This document shows, piece after piece, positions 27,005-35,307 of a stretch of DNA of 64,000 nucleotides. The notes under the pieces were generated by a model. It made no database searches. It saw only the letters and a program-made list of their open reading frames with translations, and had not been told where the DNA came from. Positions within the stretch are counted from its first letter, which is position 1; each line of letters starts with the position of its first letter. Source of the stretch: DATLSM01 sp035534175 (GTDB taxonomy: Bacteria > Actinomycetota > Thermoleophilia > Solirubrobacterales > 70-9). The translations under genes were made by a program, and so were the position numbers. The stretch covers positions 9,763 to 73,762 of the forward strand of contig DATLSM010000097.1 of NCBI GenBank assembly GCA_035534175.1, in the 5' to 3' direction.

Positions 27005-27301
27005 TCAAGGTCGTTTGAAGATCGAGTGCGTCCCGACCCGCCGCCATATGATGTGCGCCTGGCCAGGGTGAACCTCGTCGCCGTATTCAAACGTCGCGCG
27101 GCCGTCCGGCGCCCAGGTCATCTCCCAGATGCCGGGGTGTCCCTGCATCCGCTTGATACGGAGGCGGGGATGAAAGGCTTGCTCGGCGTTCTTCAGGTCG
27201 GTGACGAACTGCTTCACCGCGGCCAAGAACTGCCGCTGCTGCTGGGGCGTCAGACCCTGCCAGTCCCGCCGAAATGACGGAAGAACCCTACGAATCGGCA
27301 T
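27005..27301 (-). CDS. RelE/ParE-like toxin candidate
   Basis: 98 residues, the size of RelE-superfamily toxins. The sequence has FLAAVKQFVTDLKNAEQAFHPRLRIKRMQGHPGIWEMTWAPDGRATFEYGDE, the helix-then-sheet outline of that fold, and ends HIIWRRVGTHSIFKRP, whose Arg and His match the usual position of RelE active residues. RelE toxins cleave mRNA on the ribosome. It overlaps the upstream small acidic gene by 14 bp, as is normal for a toxin following its antitoxin. Confidence 0.7.
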   Translation of the reverse strand: MPIRRVLPSFRRDWQGLTPQQQRQFLAAVKQFVTDLKNAEQAFHPRLRIKRMQGHPGIWEMTWAPDGRATFEYGDEVHPGQAHIIWRRVGTHSIFKRP

Positions 27302-27545
27302 CGAGGGGCTTCAGGTCTGCTTCCAGCGCCCCAAGGAAATCGTCGTCGCTCTCATAGGTGGTTCCGCGACCGGCGGCGAGGTCTTCGTCGGCCTCGTGCT
27401 CTTTTGCCTGCCACTCGCGGGTCCAGAACCAGACCTGGTCGGGATCAATCCGGCCGTCCGTGATCTCCTCAAGAAGGATCGCGGCGCCGTCGACGGCGCC
27501 GTCAGGAAGGCGGTCTACCAGCTGGTGAAGCTCAGCCTTGGTCAT
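27288..27545 (-). CDS. Antitoxin candidate of the RelE-like pair
   Basis: 85 residues, strongly acidic. The N-terminus TKAELHQLVDRLPDGAVDGAAILLEEITDG forms two helices as in small antitoxins that pair with RelE/ParE toxins; the C-terminal ESDDDFLGALEADLKPLD is a short acidic helix that would mask the toxin. No DNA-binding motif is obvious. The ATG lacks a good ribosome site. The overlap with the toxin gene supports the pair. Confidence 0.65.
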   Translation of the reverse strand: MTKAELHQLVDRLPDGAVDGAAILLEEITDGRIDPDQVWFWTREWQAKEHEADEDLAAGRGTTYESDDDFLGALEADLKPLDADS

Positions 27546-27918
27546 TGCTGCATTGTGCCACGAGGCATCATCTGCAACTAGAAGGACCAGGCTTGCCGGC
27601 CCGATAAACGCTGGTGGGAATCAGGTCGTCCTGACGAATAACACGCCAACCTCGGAGATCCTTTCGACGCTCAGTGGTTTCGTCAGCACTGCGATCGAGT
27701 CGGGCTTTTCGTCAAGAGAAATCGAGTTGATTGACCGTGTTGCCGAGGCGCAGGATATTTCGGGTGAAGAACTGGAAGCTGCGGTGCGATCTGGAATCGA
27801 AGCTGCGGCACCGGAGCAGAGCCGGCTTGCCAAGTTTCGAGACGCGGTGATGCAAAGCGCGGTCAGTGGTGTGCGGTGCAGGCGATCATCGCCGCTGCGG
27901 GCGCGCTTCTGTAGTTAG
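27538..27918 (+). CDS. Hypothetical protein, possibly frameshifted
   Basis: 126 codons from a TTG that overlaps the antitoxin start. Protein-like sequence begins near codon 30: TPTSEILSTLSGFVSTAIESGFSSREIELIDRVAEAQDISGEELEAAVRSGIE, clearly helical and charged. In the last 20 codons the frame turns Arg/Cys-rich, while the neighbouring frame reads VQAIIAAAGALL and a stop at 27914, a far more natural C-terminus. A recent frameshift near 27870 is likely. Function unknown. Confidence 0.4.
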   Translation: MVIAALCHEASSATRRTRLAGPINAGGNQVVLTNNTPTSEILSTLSGFVSTAIESGFSSREIELIDRVAEAQDISGEELEAAVRSGIEAAAPEQSRLAKFRDAVMQSAVSGVRCRRSSPLRARFCS

Positions 27919-28025
27919 GTGCGTCGAAGGACGGCTTGCGTCTTTAGCTCGCGGGCTTCGGCACGCCTGTCGGCGATTATCTCGTCGGACGGGCTCACGC
28001 CCGGTGTCAAGTGGGTGAGCACCAT
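27915..28025 (-). pseudogene. Possible antitoxin-tail remnant
   Basis: A 36-codon frame ending VSPSDEIIADRRAEARELKT plus nine residues, similar in style to C-termini of small antitoxins. The frame in front does not extend into a recognisable domain. Very tentative. The rest of the gap to 28259 shows nothing else. Confidence 0.2.
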
Positions 28026-28259
28026 CACGTTCGATTTATCGCGGCGCGCCGCTCGTTGACGGAAGTGGCGTGAGACTTGGTGTTTTGAGCCATATACGGA
28101 TGGAAGCTCCGCTGCCGGTGACCGGGCTAGATTCCCCCGCTACCGTGCTCGACATGCTTTCGCCAATGTCGTCCATATCGCGCTGCGATTTCAAGGCCAG
28201 TATCGCCCAGGAATCGGCAAGGAGGCGCGAGCTGATCTCAAGTCAACCCAGCGAGGCTG

Positions 28260-29915
28260 CTACCAGGTATCGACAAAGCGACGGCGGCGCGGCAACCGGC
28301 CCGACCGCGCGGCCCGGCCCAGGGTCGAGGCAATCAACGACCGCGTCTCCGCCGGGTCGATCACGTCGTCGATCTCGAACAGAGTGGCCGCATTCAGGGC
28401 CTGGGCGTTTCGCTCTGCCGCCTCCGTCAGCTCGCGGATCCGCTGCTCGCGCTCTCCCTCGTCGACGATCGCGTCGAGCTCCTTGCGCAGCGCCAACCTG
28501 ACGGCACCCTCGAGGCCCATGGGGCCGAGATGGGCCGTGGGCCAAGCGAGGGTGAGCAACGGCTCGTGCAGGCTGCCTCCCGCCATCGCCTGCGCCCCGA
28601 GACCGTAGCCTCGGCGCAGGACCACGGCGACGAGCGGAACACCCAGCGCCGCGCCAGCGACCAGAAGTCGCGATGCATGGCGCACGAGGCCGGTTGCCTC
28701 CGCTTCCGGGCCCACCATGATTCCCGGCGTATCGACCAGGGAGACGATCGGGAGCTCGAATGCGTCGCAGAGCTGCATGAACCTTGCGGCCTTGTCGGCG
28801 GCGTCGCTGGTGATCGCTCCCGCCGTGTGACGCGTGTCGTTGGCGATCACCCCGAGCGGGCGCCCCTCGATCCGGGCGAGCGCGGTGACCATCTCCGGTG
28901 CGAAACGCTCGCGCAAGAAGGTGACAGACCCCTCATCGGCGAGCGTCTCAATGATCGGCTGCACCGCGTATGCGCGTCGCTGTCGTTCGGGGACGAGATC
29001 CCGGAGGCGTTTCTGATCTGGTTCTGGAGTCGGCTGCGTGGCTCCCTGGAAGTACGCCAGCAACCGCTTGGTTACCACCGTGGCAGCCTGCTCGTCGGTT
29101 ACGGCAACGTCTATCACGCCGTTGCGCACCTGCATTTCAAGCGGCCCGACCTCGTCGGGATGGACCTTGCCCAACCCCCCTCCCTCGATCATCGCCGGGC
29201 CGCCCATGCCCAGCGAGACGTTCTCCGTCGCCACGATCAGGTCCGAGCACCCGGCGATCATCGCGTTGCCGGCAAAGCAGCGACCGGCGACGACCGCGAT
29301 GCGGGGCACCTGGCCCGATAGCCGCGCCCAGAGCGCGAAGGCCCGCGTATCGAGGGCGGAGACCGCTGGATAGTCGGTGTCACCCGGCCGCCCGCCACCG
29401 CCCTCGGCAAAGAAGACGGTCGGTAGGTTCATGCGCTCGATCAGCTCGAAGAGTCGATCCTTCTTTCGATGGCCCAGCGCGCCCTGAGTCCCGGCCAGGA
29501 CGGTGTAGTCATAGGACAGCACGGCGCAGGCGCTGTCCTCTCCAAACAGTTGCCCGTTGATGCGAGCGGTACCCGCCACGAGGCCGTCAGCGGGGGTGCG
29601 CGCGATCAGCTCGTCGAGATCGCGGCGTGATCGCTGAGCGGCAATAGCGAACCGCCCGTACTCGACAAAGGACCCGGGGTCGACCAGTTCGGCGATGTTC
29701 TCCCGCGCCGTTCTTGCGCCCCCTGCATGACGGCGCTCGACCGCGTCCCGACGTGCCCCATCCTGGGTCAGGGCGCGACGCTCAAGCACCTCGGCCAGGT
29801 CGTCGCGCTCAACGCGCTCGTCATTGCTCTCTCCGTCGGGCACCGGCGAGATGTTCCCAGACGCAGTGTGTCCTCGACCGGACTCCGAAACTATCGTCAC
29901 CGTAGCTCTATTCAA
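28260..29915 (-). CDS. Acyl-CoA carboxylase carboxyltransferase subunit
   Basis: 551 residues from a TTG; the true start may lie a little downstream (GTG 29900, or the GTG before CCCGACGGAGAG). Two crotonase-fold halves are visible: the N-terminal carboxyltransferase domain (ARENIAELVDPGSFVEYGRF, DSACAVLSYDYTVLAGTQG, FFAEGGGGRPGD) and the C-terminal one (RPLGVIANDTRHTAGAITSDAADKAARFMQLCDAF, VDTPGIMVGPEAE). This subunit moves CO2 from carboxybiotin to an acyl-CoA such as acetyl-, propionyl- or methylcrotonyl-CoA. No biotin carboxylase gene lies nearby, so the partner must be elsewhere. The HPDEVGP motif suggests a propionyl/geranyl-type branch. Confidence 0.88.
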   Translation of the reverse strand: MNRATVTIVSESGRGHTASGNISPVPDGESNDERVERDDLAEVLERRALTQDGARRDAVERRHAGGARTARENIAELVDPGSFVEYGRFAIAAQRSRRDLDELIARTPADGLVAGTARINGQLFGEDSACAVLSYDYTVLAGTQGALGHRKKDRLFELIERMNLPTVFFAEGGGGRPGDTDYPAVSALDTRAFALWARLSGQVPRIAVVAGRCFAGNAMIAGCSDLIVATENVSLGMGGPAMIEGGGLGKVHPDEVGPLEMQVRNGVIDVAVTDEQAATVVTKRLLAYFQGATQPTPEPDQKRLRDLVPERQRRAYAVQPIIETLADEGSVTFLRERFAPEMVTALARIEGRPLGVIANDTRHTAGAITSDAADKAARFMQLCDAFELPIVSLVDTPGIMVGPEAEATGLVRHASRLLVAGAALGVPLVAVVLRRGYGLGAQAMAGGSLHEPLLTLAWPTAHLGPMGLEGAVRLALRKELDAIVDEGEREQRIRELTEAAERNAQALNAATLFEIDDVIDPAETRSLIASTLGRAARSGRLPRRRRFVDTW

Positions 29916-30141
29916 TCCTCAGATGAAGAGCGCTCAGGGAGATTGGGGACCGCCGATCAGCGCCTCACCTTCCTCCAGGGTAGGCGCCATAGTCAGCGAC
30001 AGCACCGAACAGGGGGATCGCCTCCCAGGGAATCAGCCGGGCCGACCAATCTGACAGTGCATCGGCGACCGGAATCTCGGACGTAGGCCCCCGACCACAA
30101 CGCAGGAGGCCGACCGGCAGGCGAGCCCTCTGACGAGGCGG

Positions 30142-31032
30142 CTAGGGGTCCGAGGCTCCGATGAAGTCTGTGAGTAGCTCGTTGACCCGCTCCGCTGCGT
30201 CGTGCTGAACCCAGTGAGTTGCATCCGGAATCCGCTCGACTCGGACCTTGGGAGCCCACCTCCGACCCGGATCCGCAAGCTCGCTGCCGAGATGGCGATC
30301 ACGCTGGCCCCAGATGACGAGCACCGGGCAATCGATCGGGCTCATCCGGTCGAGAGCCTTGCGCGGAGATTGTCGAAGCGCGGCCCTGTAGTAATTGATC
30401 ATCCCCGTAAATGCACCTGGCTGTGACCAGGCCTCCGCATAGCGTTCGAGGTCCGCGTCGGTGAAGGATTCGGGCGAGTCGGCGCGCAGTGAGCGCTTGG
30501 CGAATGCGAACCCGTCGCGTGCCAGCAACTTCTCCGGCAGGTAGGGAATCTGAAAGAAGAACATGTACCAGCTCTTGCGCAGCTGTTTGACGGTCCGGAA
30601 CCCATCGAGCATGCGTGCAGGATGGGGTACGTTGAGGATCGCCAAGCGCTCGACTGAGTCTGGATGATCCATTGCCGTGAGATAGGCGACGGCGGCGCCC
30701 CAGTCGTGGCCGACAAGATGAGCTTTCTCGACCCCGGAATGGCGGATCAGCGCGGCGATGTCTGCGGCCAGATGTTCGCCGTCATATGCCCGCCAGCCGG
30801 AGGGCTTATCCGAGAGGTTGTAGCCGCGCATGTCGGGTGCGACCACGTGGTACCCGGCAGCCGCCAGAGCGGGGATCTGATGGCGCCAGGAGTACCAGAA
30901 CTCGGGGAAGCCGTGCAGCAACACAACCAGGGGACCCTGGCCAGACTCGACGTAGTGCAGGCGAATCCCGTTGACATCTGCATAGGAGTCGCTGGCCCCC
31001 GCCACTTCCATCAGATCCGACGGCCTGCTCAT
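30142..31032 (-). CDS. Epoxide-hydrolase-like alpha/beta hydrolase
   Basis: 296 residues. The oxyanion motif HGFPEFWYSWRHQ (40-52) and the nucleophile elbow GHDWGA with Asp110 are those of soluble epoxide hydrolases and haloalkane dehalogenases. Asp in WGQRDRHL and His in DATHWVQHD complete the triad. The cap domain has two Tyr (SWYMFFFQIPYLPE and the INYYRA block), which in epoxide hydrolases hold the epoxide oxygen, so epoxide hydrolysis is the more likely activity. The lone gene faces neither partner nor regulator. Confidence 0.88.
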   Translation of the reverse strand: MSRPSDLMEVAGASDSYADVNGIRLHYVESGQGPLVVLLHGFPEFWYSWRHQIPALAAAGYHVVAPDMRGYNLSDKPSGWRAYDGEHLAADIAALIRHSGVEKAHLVGHDWGAAVAYLTAMDHPDSVERLAILNVPHPARMLDGFRTVKQLRKSWYMFFFQIPYLPEKLLARDGFAFAKRSLRADSPESFTDADLERYAEAWSQPGAFTGMINYYRAALRQSPRKALDRMSPIDCPVLVIWGQRDRHLGSELADPGRRWAPKVRVERIPDATHWVQHDAAERVNELLTDFIGASDP

Positions 31033-31184
31033 GCCGACTCCGTATTCGACCCCGCGTCGTACTCATCCATAGGACATCCCAATGTCGAAGTGCCTGATGA
31101 ACTCCAGAGCCAGGGGCCTTACCAGCCTTGTATGGCTATCGGTGGATTCCAGGCGGCGCGGGCATCGCCGCGCCGACCCAGCCG

Positions 31185-31209
31185 CTGGCCCTGAAAGGGC
31201 CGCGGCCAG
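31185..31209 (-). terminator. Hairpin downstream of the HU gene
   Basis: Nested stems CTGGCC/GGCCAG and GGCCCT-GAA-AGGGCC lie 26-50 bp after the HU stop. There is no T-run, as is common in high-GC actinobacteria. Confidence 0.4.
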
Positions 31210-31234
31210 GGGTGTCTGCCATGGCGGCCTGGTT

Positions 31235-31519
31235 CTATTTCTTCTTGCCGCTGATCGCCGTCTTGAATGAGGCACCCGGCGTGAACTTTGGCGTTTTTGA
31301 TGCTTTGATCTTCAGCGATTGGCCGGTTTGTGGGTTGCGTCCCGTGCGCGCTCCGCGCTTGACGACGGAGAACTTGCCAAATCCGGTCAGGGCAACCTCA
31401 TCGCCCTTTTTCAGCGTTTTCTGGATTGTGTTGATCAGGCTCTCGATCGCTCGCGCGGAGTCTGCTCTGCTCAGCCCGCTGTCCTTCGCGATCGCCTCAA
31501 TCAGTTGCGTCTTGTTCAT
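31235..31519 (-). CDS. hup: HU-family DNA-binding protein
   Basis: 94 residues. The full HU/IHF fold is present: MNKTQLIEAIAKDSGLSRADSARAIESLINTIQKTL, GDEVALTGFGKFSVVKR, the DNA-contact arm ARTGRNPQTGQSLKIKASKTPKFTPG, and a short Lys tail (SGKKK). It bends and compacts DNA as a dimer. It lacks the long Lys/Ala-rich extension of mycobacterial HupB. The ribosome site AAGGAGAG is strong, in keeping with high expression. The gene is monocistronic. Confidence 0.93.
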   Translation of the reverse strand: MNKTQLIEAIAKDSGLSRADSARAIESLINTIQKTLKKGDEVALTGFGKFSVVKRGARTGRNPQTGQSLKIKASKTPKFTPGASFKTAISGKKK

Positions 31520-31774
31520 TGCTCTCCTTGGTTTGAGAAACCGAGCTCGCAGAATATGGCTAATGCCATGCGGGCTGCGGGGTGGGGACGGTAGAACCCG
31601 CCGGTATGGCCGGTGGCGCGCCCGTTATGCCTCCCCTGCCCCCTTGGCGCTTGATTGGGTCGGCTGTCCCGTGGTGGCGACCGATTGACCCGGCCGAGTC
31701 AATCGGAGGTCGCGAGCTGAGAAGCTGATGCCGGGCGTCAAATCGGAGATAGCCGGGCCCAGGCGGCCCTTGGC

Positions 31775-32590
31775 CTACTGAGGCGCCATGCAGCACAGCT
31801 GAGCGCTGCCGCTGGCAAGCAGGCGCCCGGCCTCATCCCAGATGCGCCCGCTCACGCCGAGTAGGCCGTCGTCTGCCACCGGGCACTCGTGATCGACCAA
31901 AAGCCACTCGCTCTGAGCGGCGGGTCGGTGAAAAGATACGTAGGTGTCGAGGTTCGGGGCGACGAAATCCGCCCCCCGGTACTTCTGCCAGACGGCGGGC
32001 CAGCCGAAAGTATCCAGCAGGATCAGTGGGCGGGCAGCGTCGATAAATGGGTCCTCGAAGTGGGGCGTCGGCTCAAAGCGCACCCACTCCCTGATCACCG
32101 GCCGGGGCCCCACGTCGCCCGCGCCGAACTCCGGCCGGCGACAGCTGAGGTTGCTCCAGAAGCTGTAGATCGGTCTACCGTCCTTTGTTCGCTCCAGGAG
32201 TTTGGAGTCGCCAGGCGGAGCCACCTCGGGCGCAGCCGGTTCCTGATGCTGGTAGCCCGGTGCCTGCGCAGCTGTCCTGATCAATGCGAAGAGAACCGGC
32301 TTTCCCCCTTGGGTCATGTTCACCGCGAGGGATTCCGATCTGCGGCCTCGCCTGAGCACCTCGACCGCCAGGTCAACCTCAGCGAAGTCCGGTGGGCTGA
32401 GGAAGTGGCAGTAGAAGCTCGCCGGCCGGGGGATCTGGGCACAGAGGCCTGCAGCGCGCAGGGCGATGGCCGCCAGGTAGCCACCGCTCGGACCCCAGAT
32501 CTCCCAAGCCTCGCTGAGCCGGATCGAGTAGCGGCCGTCATCGCCGGAGAGCTCGGTCGCCTCCTCCAGGCTCTGGGCTCGCTCGCTCAT
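31775..32590 (-). CDS. Acyl-CoA thioesterase (TesB-like double hotdog)
   Basis: 271 residues from ATG 32590; the frame is open upstream but the added sequence is not protein-like. The N-terminal hotdog has WEIWGPSGGYLAAIALRAAGLCAQIPRPASFYCHFLSPPDFAEVDLAVEVLRRGRRSESLAVNMTQGGKPVLFALI. The C-terminal hotdog has LILLDTFGWPAVWQKYRG and LDTYVSFHRPAAQSEWLLVDHECPVADDGLLGVSGRIWDEAGRLLASGSAQL. This matches actinobacterial thioesterase-family proteins that hydrolyse acyl-CoA. Divergent from the DDN-like gene 100 bp away. Confidence 0.85.
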   Translation of the reverse strand: MSERAQSLEEATELSGDDGRYSIRLSEAWEIWGPSGGYLAAIALRAAGLCAQIPRPASFYCHFLSPPDFAEVDLAVEVLRRGRRSESLAVNMTQGGKPVLFALIRTAAQAPGYQHQEPAAPEVAPPGDSKLLERTKDGRPIYSFWSNLSCRRPEFGAGDVGPRPVIREWVRFEPTPHFEDPFIDAARPLILLDTFGWPAVWQKYRGADFVAPNLDTYVSFHRPAAQSEWLLVDHECPVADDGLLGVSGRIWDEAGRLLASGSAQLCCMAPQ

Positions 32591-32690
32591 CGGCGGGTCG
32601 AGCTTAGAGCGCAGCCCGTTTGGCAAGGCCGGAGGTCCTGCGCCGACCGAGTGACCCGGGTTCGGCCGGCACCCCTTAAGCTCTACCTGG

Positions 32691-33104
32691 ATGAGCGTCG
32701 TTCTCCGTCTGCACGAGAAGCTATACAAGGGAACCGACGGGCGGATCGGGCACCGGATGATCGGTGTCCCCACCCTGCTGCTGAGGACCACGGGACGTCG
32801 TTCTGGCGTGACCCGGACAAACGGCCTTGTCTACGCGCGCGATGGGGTCGACTACCTCGTGGTGGCCTCCAACGGCGGCACCGACCGAGATCCGGCCTGG
32901 CTCTACAACCTGCGAGCCAACCCAGATGTCGAAGTTCAGATCGGGCGCCAGCGCCACAAGGCCACGTCCAGGGCCCTGGTGCCAAGCGATCCCGACTACA
33001 AGCGCCTGTGGAAGGTCGTCAACGAGAACAACAACGACCGCTACACCGCCTACCAGAAGCAGACGTCCCGGCCGATTCCGATCGTCGTCGTCACGCCAAG
33101 CTGA
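32691..33104 (+). CDS. DDN-like F420-dependent nitroreductase/quinone reductase
   Basis: 137 residues. Motifs are HEKLYKGTDGRIGHRMIGVPTLLLRTTGRRSGVTRTNGLVYARDGVDYLVVASNGGTDRDPAWLYNLRANPDVEVQIG and the tail YQKQTSRPIPIVVVTP. This is the deazaflavin-dependent nitroreductase family; the Lys/Arg-rich N-terminal stretch and split barrel bind F420. It is a closer match to the M. tuberculosis Ddn outline than the 19954 copy. Divergent from the thioesterase gene. Confidence 0.87.
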   Translation: MSVVLRLHEKLYKGTDGRIGHRMIGVPTLLLRTTGRRSGVTRTNGLVYARDGVDYLVVASNGGTDRDPAWLYNLRANPDVEVQIGRQRHKATSRALVPSDPDYKRLWKVVNENNNDRYTAYQKQTSRPIPIVVVTPS

Positions 33105-33217
33105 TCTGACCGGCGGTTTGGCCGAGTCGTTGGGCGGGCACCTCAGCTCGGAGTCGTTCAGCGGCGCATACCGGCGGCCCACCTCAACCAACCCGCACGG
33201 CGAATAGCATCGAGGCG

Positions 33218-33454
33218 GTGGCCAGCGACTTTCGGCCCACCGGCATCCGGTCCCACTGGTCACGCCGTTCGATACGGGAGGGGCTGTCGACGGCGCGGGC
33301 GCTGTTTGCCGAACCGAGTCCGACGGTGATCAAGGCGGTCCTCCATGCGACCGGTCGGATACCGACACCACACGCGCGGATGCCCCATGTCGACGCTTCT
33401 GAAGTGGCGATGAAGAGTGCGCTTGAGGCTGTCGCCTTGGTGGGCGATGGCTGA
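33218..33454 (+). pseudogene. C-terminal fragment of a DapA/aldolase-family gene
   Basis: From about residue 24 the frame reads ARALFAEPSPTVIKAVLHATGRIPTP and MPHVDASEVAMKSALEAVALVG, the C-terminal helices of the dihydrodipicolinate synthase/N-acetylneuraminate lyase family. The whole barrel with the Schiff-base Lys is missing; the first 20 codons are unrelated. The stop overlaps the ATG of the cupin gene (TGATG), which suggests the lost gene and the cupin once formed an operon. Confidence 0.55.
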
Positions 33455-33909
33455 TGTGCAGGCAGATCGCCAATCCCGCCACAGGTGAGCGCATCGTCTT
33501 CCTTCGCACAGCTGAGGACACCGACGGCGAGCTGTTGGAGATGGACGATTTCTGGGCCGACGTCGATCACCGAACGCCCGAGCACATCCATCCCGCGATG
33601 GAGGAGCGATGGGAGGTGATCTCCGGATGGGTCAAGTTTGAGATCGGTGGGGTCGAGCGCACGGTGGGTCCAGGCGACTCGATCGCCGCCCCGCCGGGGA
33701 CGCCGCACTGCGCTCGCAACGTCGGCGAGGAACCAGCCCAACTCCGAATTCAGATGCGACCGGCGCTGCGCTGGCAGGAGTTCGTCGAAAGGCTGTTCGC
33801 GCTCGCCGCCAGCGGCCAGGGCGACCCTCGACGGATGCCGGATCCAGACTCACTCCCCGCCCTGATGCGGGAGTTCAGGCGCGAGGTCACTCCAGTACCA
33901 CCGGGTTGA
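33454..33909 (+). CDS. Cupin-domain protein
   Basis: 151 residues. Cupin motif 1 reads TPEHIHPAMEERWEVISGWVKFEIGG (two His and a Glu available for metal) and motif 2 GDSIAAPPGTPHCARNVGEEPAQLRIQMRP. A helical tail (WQEFVERLFALAASGQGD) is typical of cupins with a C-terminal extension. Function and substrate are unknown. Start is coupled to the preceding DapA-like fragment. Confidence 0.83.
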   Translation: MCRQIANPATGERIVFLRTAEDTDGELLEMDDFWADVDHRTPEHIHPAMEERWEVISGWVKFEIGGVERTVGPGDSIAAPPGTPHCARNVGEEPAQLRIQMRPALRWQEFVERLFALAASGQGDPRRMPDPDSLPALMREFRREVTPVPPG

Positions 33910-33921
33910 CCGACCAGGGCC

Positions 33922-33943
33922 GGGAGCGAGGTCGAGCGCTCCC
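33922..33943. terminator. Hairpin between convergent genes
   Basis: GGGAGCG-N8-CGCTCCC followed by CCCCC lies between the cupin gene and the convergent TauE gene and could end both transcripts. No T-run. Confidence 0.4.
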
Positions 33944-33995
33944 TCCCCCGCCTTCTCCCCCGAAGGTATCCCGGGTACCTGGGGTCAGACCGGCT

Positions 33996-34910
33996 TCAGC
34001 TGGTGGCGAGCTTGGCCGCGTTTGACTCACCGCGTCGCTGCTGACGTCGTGCATACCAGCGGGGGGCAAGCAGGATCAGCGTCATACCGATCGCCGCAAC
34101 GCCCGCCGCAATCGGCCACAGCGCCGAATCGCCTTTCTGGATTGTGAGGACGCCGGAGGCGATCAGGACCAGCCCAAGCGCGCTGCGCAGGAAGCCCTGT
34201 GGCGCACGGGCGGAGAGTGCTGAGCCGATGATCACCCCGGGGATCGAGCCGAGCAGGATGTTGCCGACGAGCGAAAAGTCCACGTTACCCCCCACCCAGT
34301 GCGCGATGCCGGCGGCCCAGAGGAGAATCGCGGCGTGGACGATGTCGGTTCCGACCACCCGACGAGGGGTGAGCCGAAATAGTGCGATCAGGAGAATCGC
34401 GATCACGGTGCCCGATCCAGCTGAGGTGATCCCGATCACGAAGCCCGTCGTGGCACCGATCACGATCGCTGCCAGCTTGTGGCGCCTGGCGACCTCGAAG
34501 TCATCGCGCTCCTGGACCAGGCCACGGAGGATCAGCGAGCGGGCGAGGGTGATCACCCCGACCACCAGAAGGGTGCCGCCCAGCAGCGCGTAGACAATCG
34601 AGTCGAGGCGGCTTTCGCTAACGCTTGACTCCAGCAGGCTGATCAAGAAGACGCCGAGGATTCCCGCCGGCACGCTGCCAACCGCCATCCAGAAGACCAA
34701 CTCCAAGTTCACCGTCTTCATCTTCAGATGGCGCCAGCTACCCACGGTCTTGGTGATCGCCGAGTAGAAGATGTCGGTGCCGATCGCCACCACCGGCTGG
34801 ACGTTGAAGATCAGGACCAGCAGCGGGGTCATCAGCGATCCACCGCCGACGCCGGTCATGCCGACGAGGACGCCGATGCCAAGACCGAAGATGACGATTG
34901 CCGGGTCCAT
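33996..34910 (-). CDS. TauE/SafE-family sulfite exporter
   Basis: 304 residues from ATG 34910; upstream in-frame codons lie in the promoter region. The first helix carries the family signature MTGVGGGSLMTPLLVLIFNVQPVVAIGTDIFYSAITKTVGSWRHLK, repeated in the second half as SAGSGTVIAILLIALFRLTPRRVVGTDIVHAAILLWAAGIAHWVGG. About eight membrane helices. TauE/SafE proteins export sulfite, sulfoacetate or related organosulfur anions. A palindrome upstream (34947-34966) may be its operator. Confidence 0.88.
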   Translation of the reverse strand: MDPAIVIFGLGIGVLVGMTGVGGGSLMTPLLVLIFNVQPVVAIGTDIFYSAITKTVGSWRHLKMKTVNLELVFWMAVGSVPAGILGVFLISLLESSVSESRLDSIVYALLGGTLLVVGVITLARSLILRGLVQERDDFEVARRHKLAAIVIGATTGFVIGITSAGSGTVIAILLIALFRLTPRRVVGTDIVHAAILLWAAGIAHWVGGNVDFSLVGNILLGSIPGVIIGSALSARAPQGFLRSALGLVLIASGVLTIQKGDSALWPIAAGVAAIGMTLILLAPRWYARRQQRRGESNAAKLATS

Positions 34911-34946
34911 CACAGAGTCATAGCCGCAACGCAGCGGGCTATTCCT

Positions 34947-34966
34947 AACTTCCTTAGTCAGAAGTT
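34947..34966. promoter_or_regulatory. Palindrome upstream of tauE-like gene
   Basis: A 20-bp dyad AACTTC-N8-GAAGTT lies 37 bp before the TauE start, overlapping a second small dyad CTAA-N5-TTAG. It is in an AT-richer stretch and may bind the regulator of the exporter. Confidence 0.45.
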
Positions 34967-35280
34967 CAAGAAAGTCGACAGAGAGTAACGATGAGAGATC
35001 CACTCGGCAAGCGGCCGCGCGTCGGGGCAGCTTTCGCCACCTTGTTTCGTCACCAAGTTGCAGACACTGGGCCCTCAATCCGAGACGCATCTGCCCCTCC
35101 CCCGCACCCCGCGGCGAACCCCGGGTCCGCCTCACAGAGCAGCCCCCGCCTCAGCTTCCGCCCCGCCGGCATTTTCAGCGGTTCTGGCCGCGGCGCCTTG
35201 AGCCGATTGGAAGAAGCCCTGCGCCCAGAGATCACTCGGCCTACTACCTCCCATAACATCCAATATTTGATATATGTATT

Positions 35281-35295
35281 ACTATCTGACATAGT
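35281..35295 (+). promoter_or_regulatory. Inverted repeat upstream of tetR
   Basis: ACTAT-N5-ATAGT lies 12 bp before the TetR start, within a very AT-rich 40-bp stretch (ATATTTGATATATGTATTA at about 35263-35281) that should contain the promoter. The remainder of the 34967-35260 gap shows no gene. Confidence 0.4.
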
Positions 35296-35307
35296 GGCGC
35301 TGAGTCA

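Noticed and set aside
31889..33109. 406-codon plus-strand frame
   Set aside because: Antisense to the thioesterase and in the wrong phase over the DDN-like gene.
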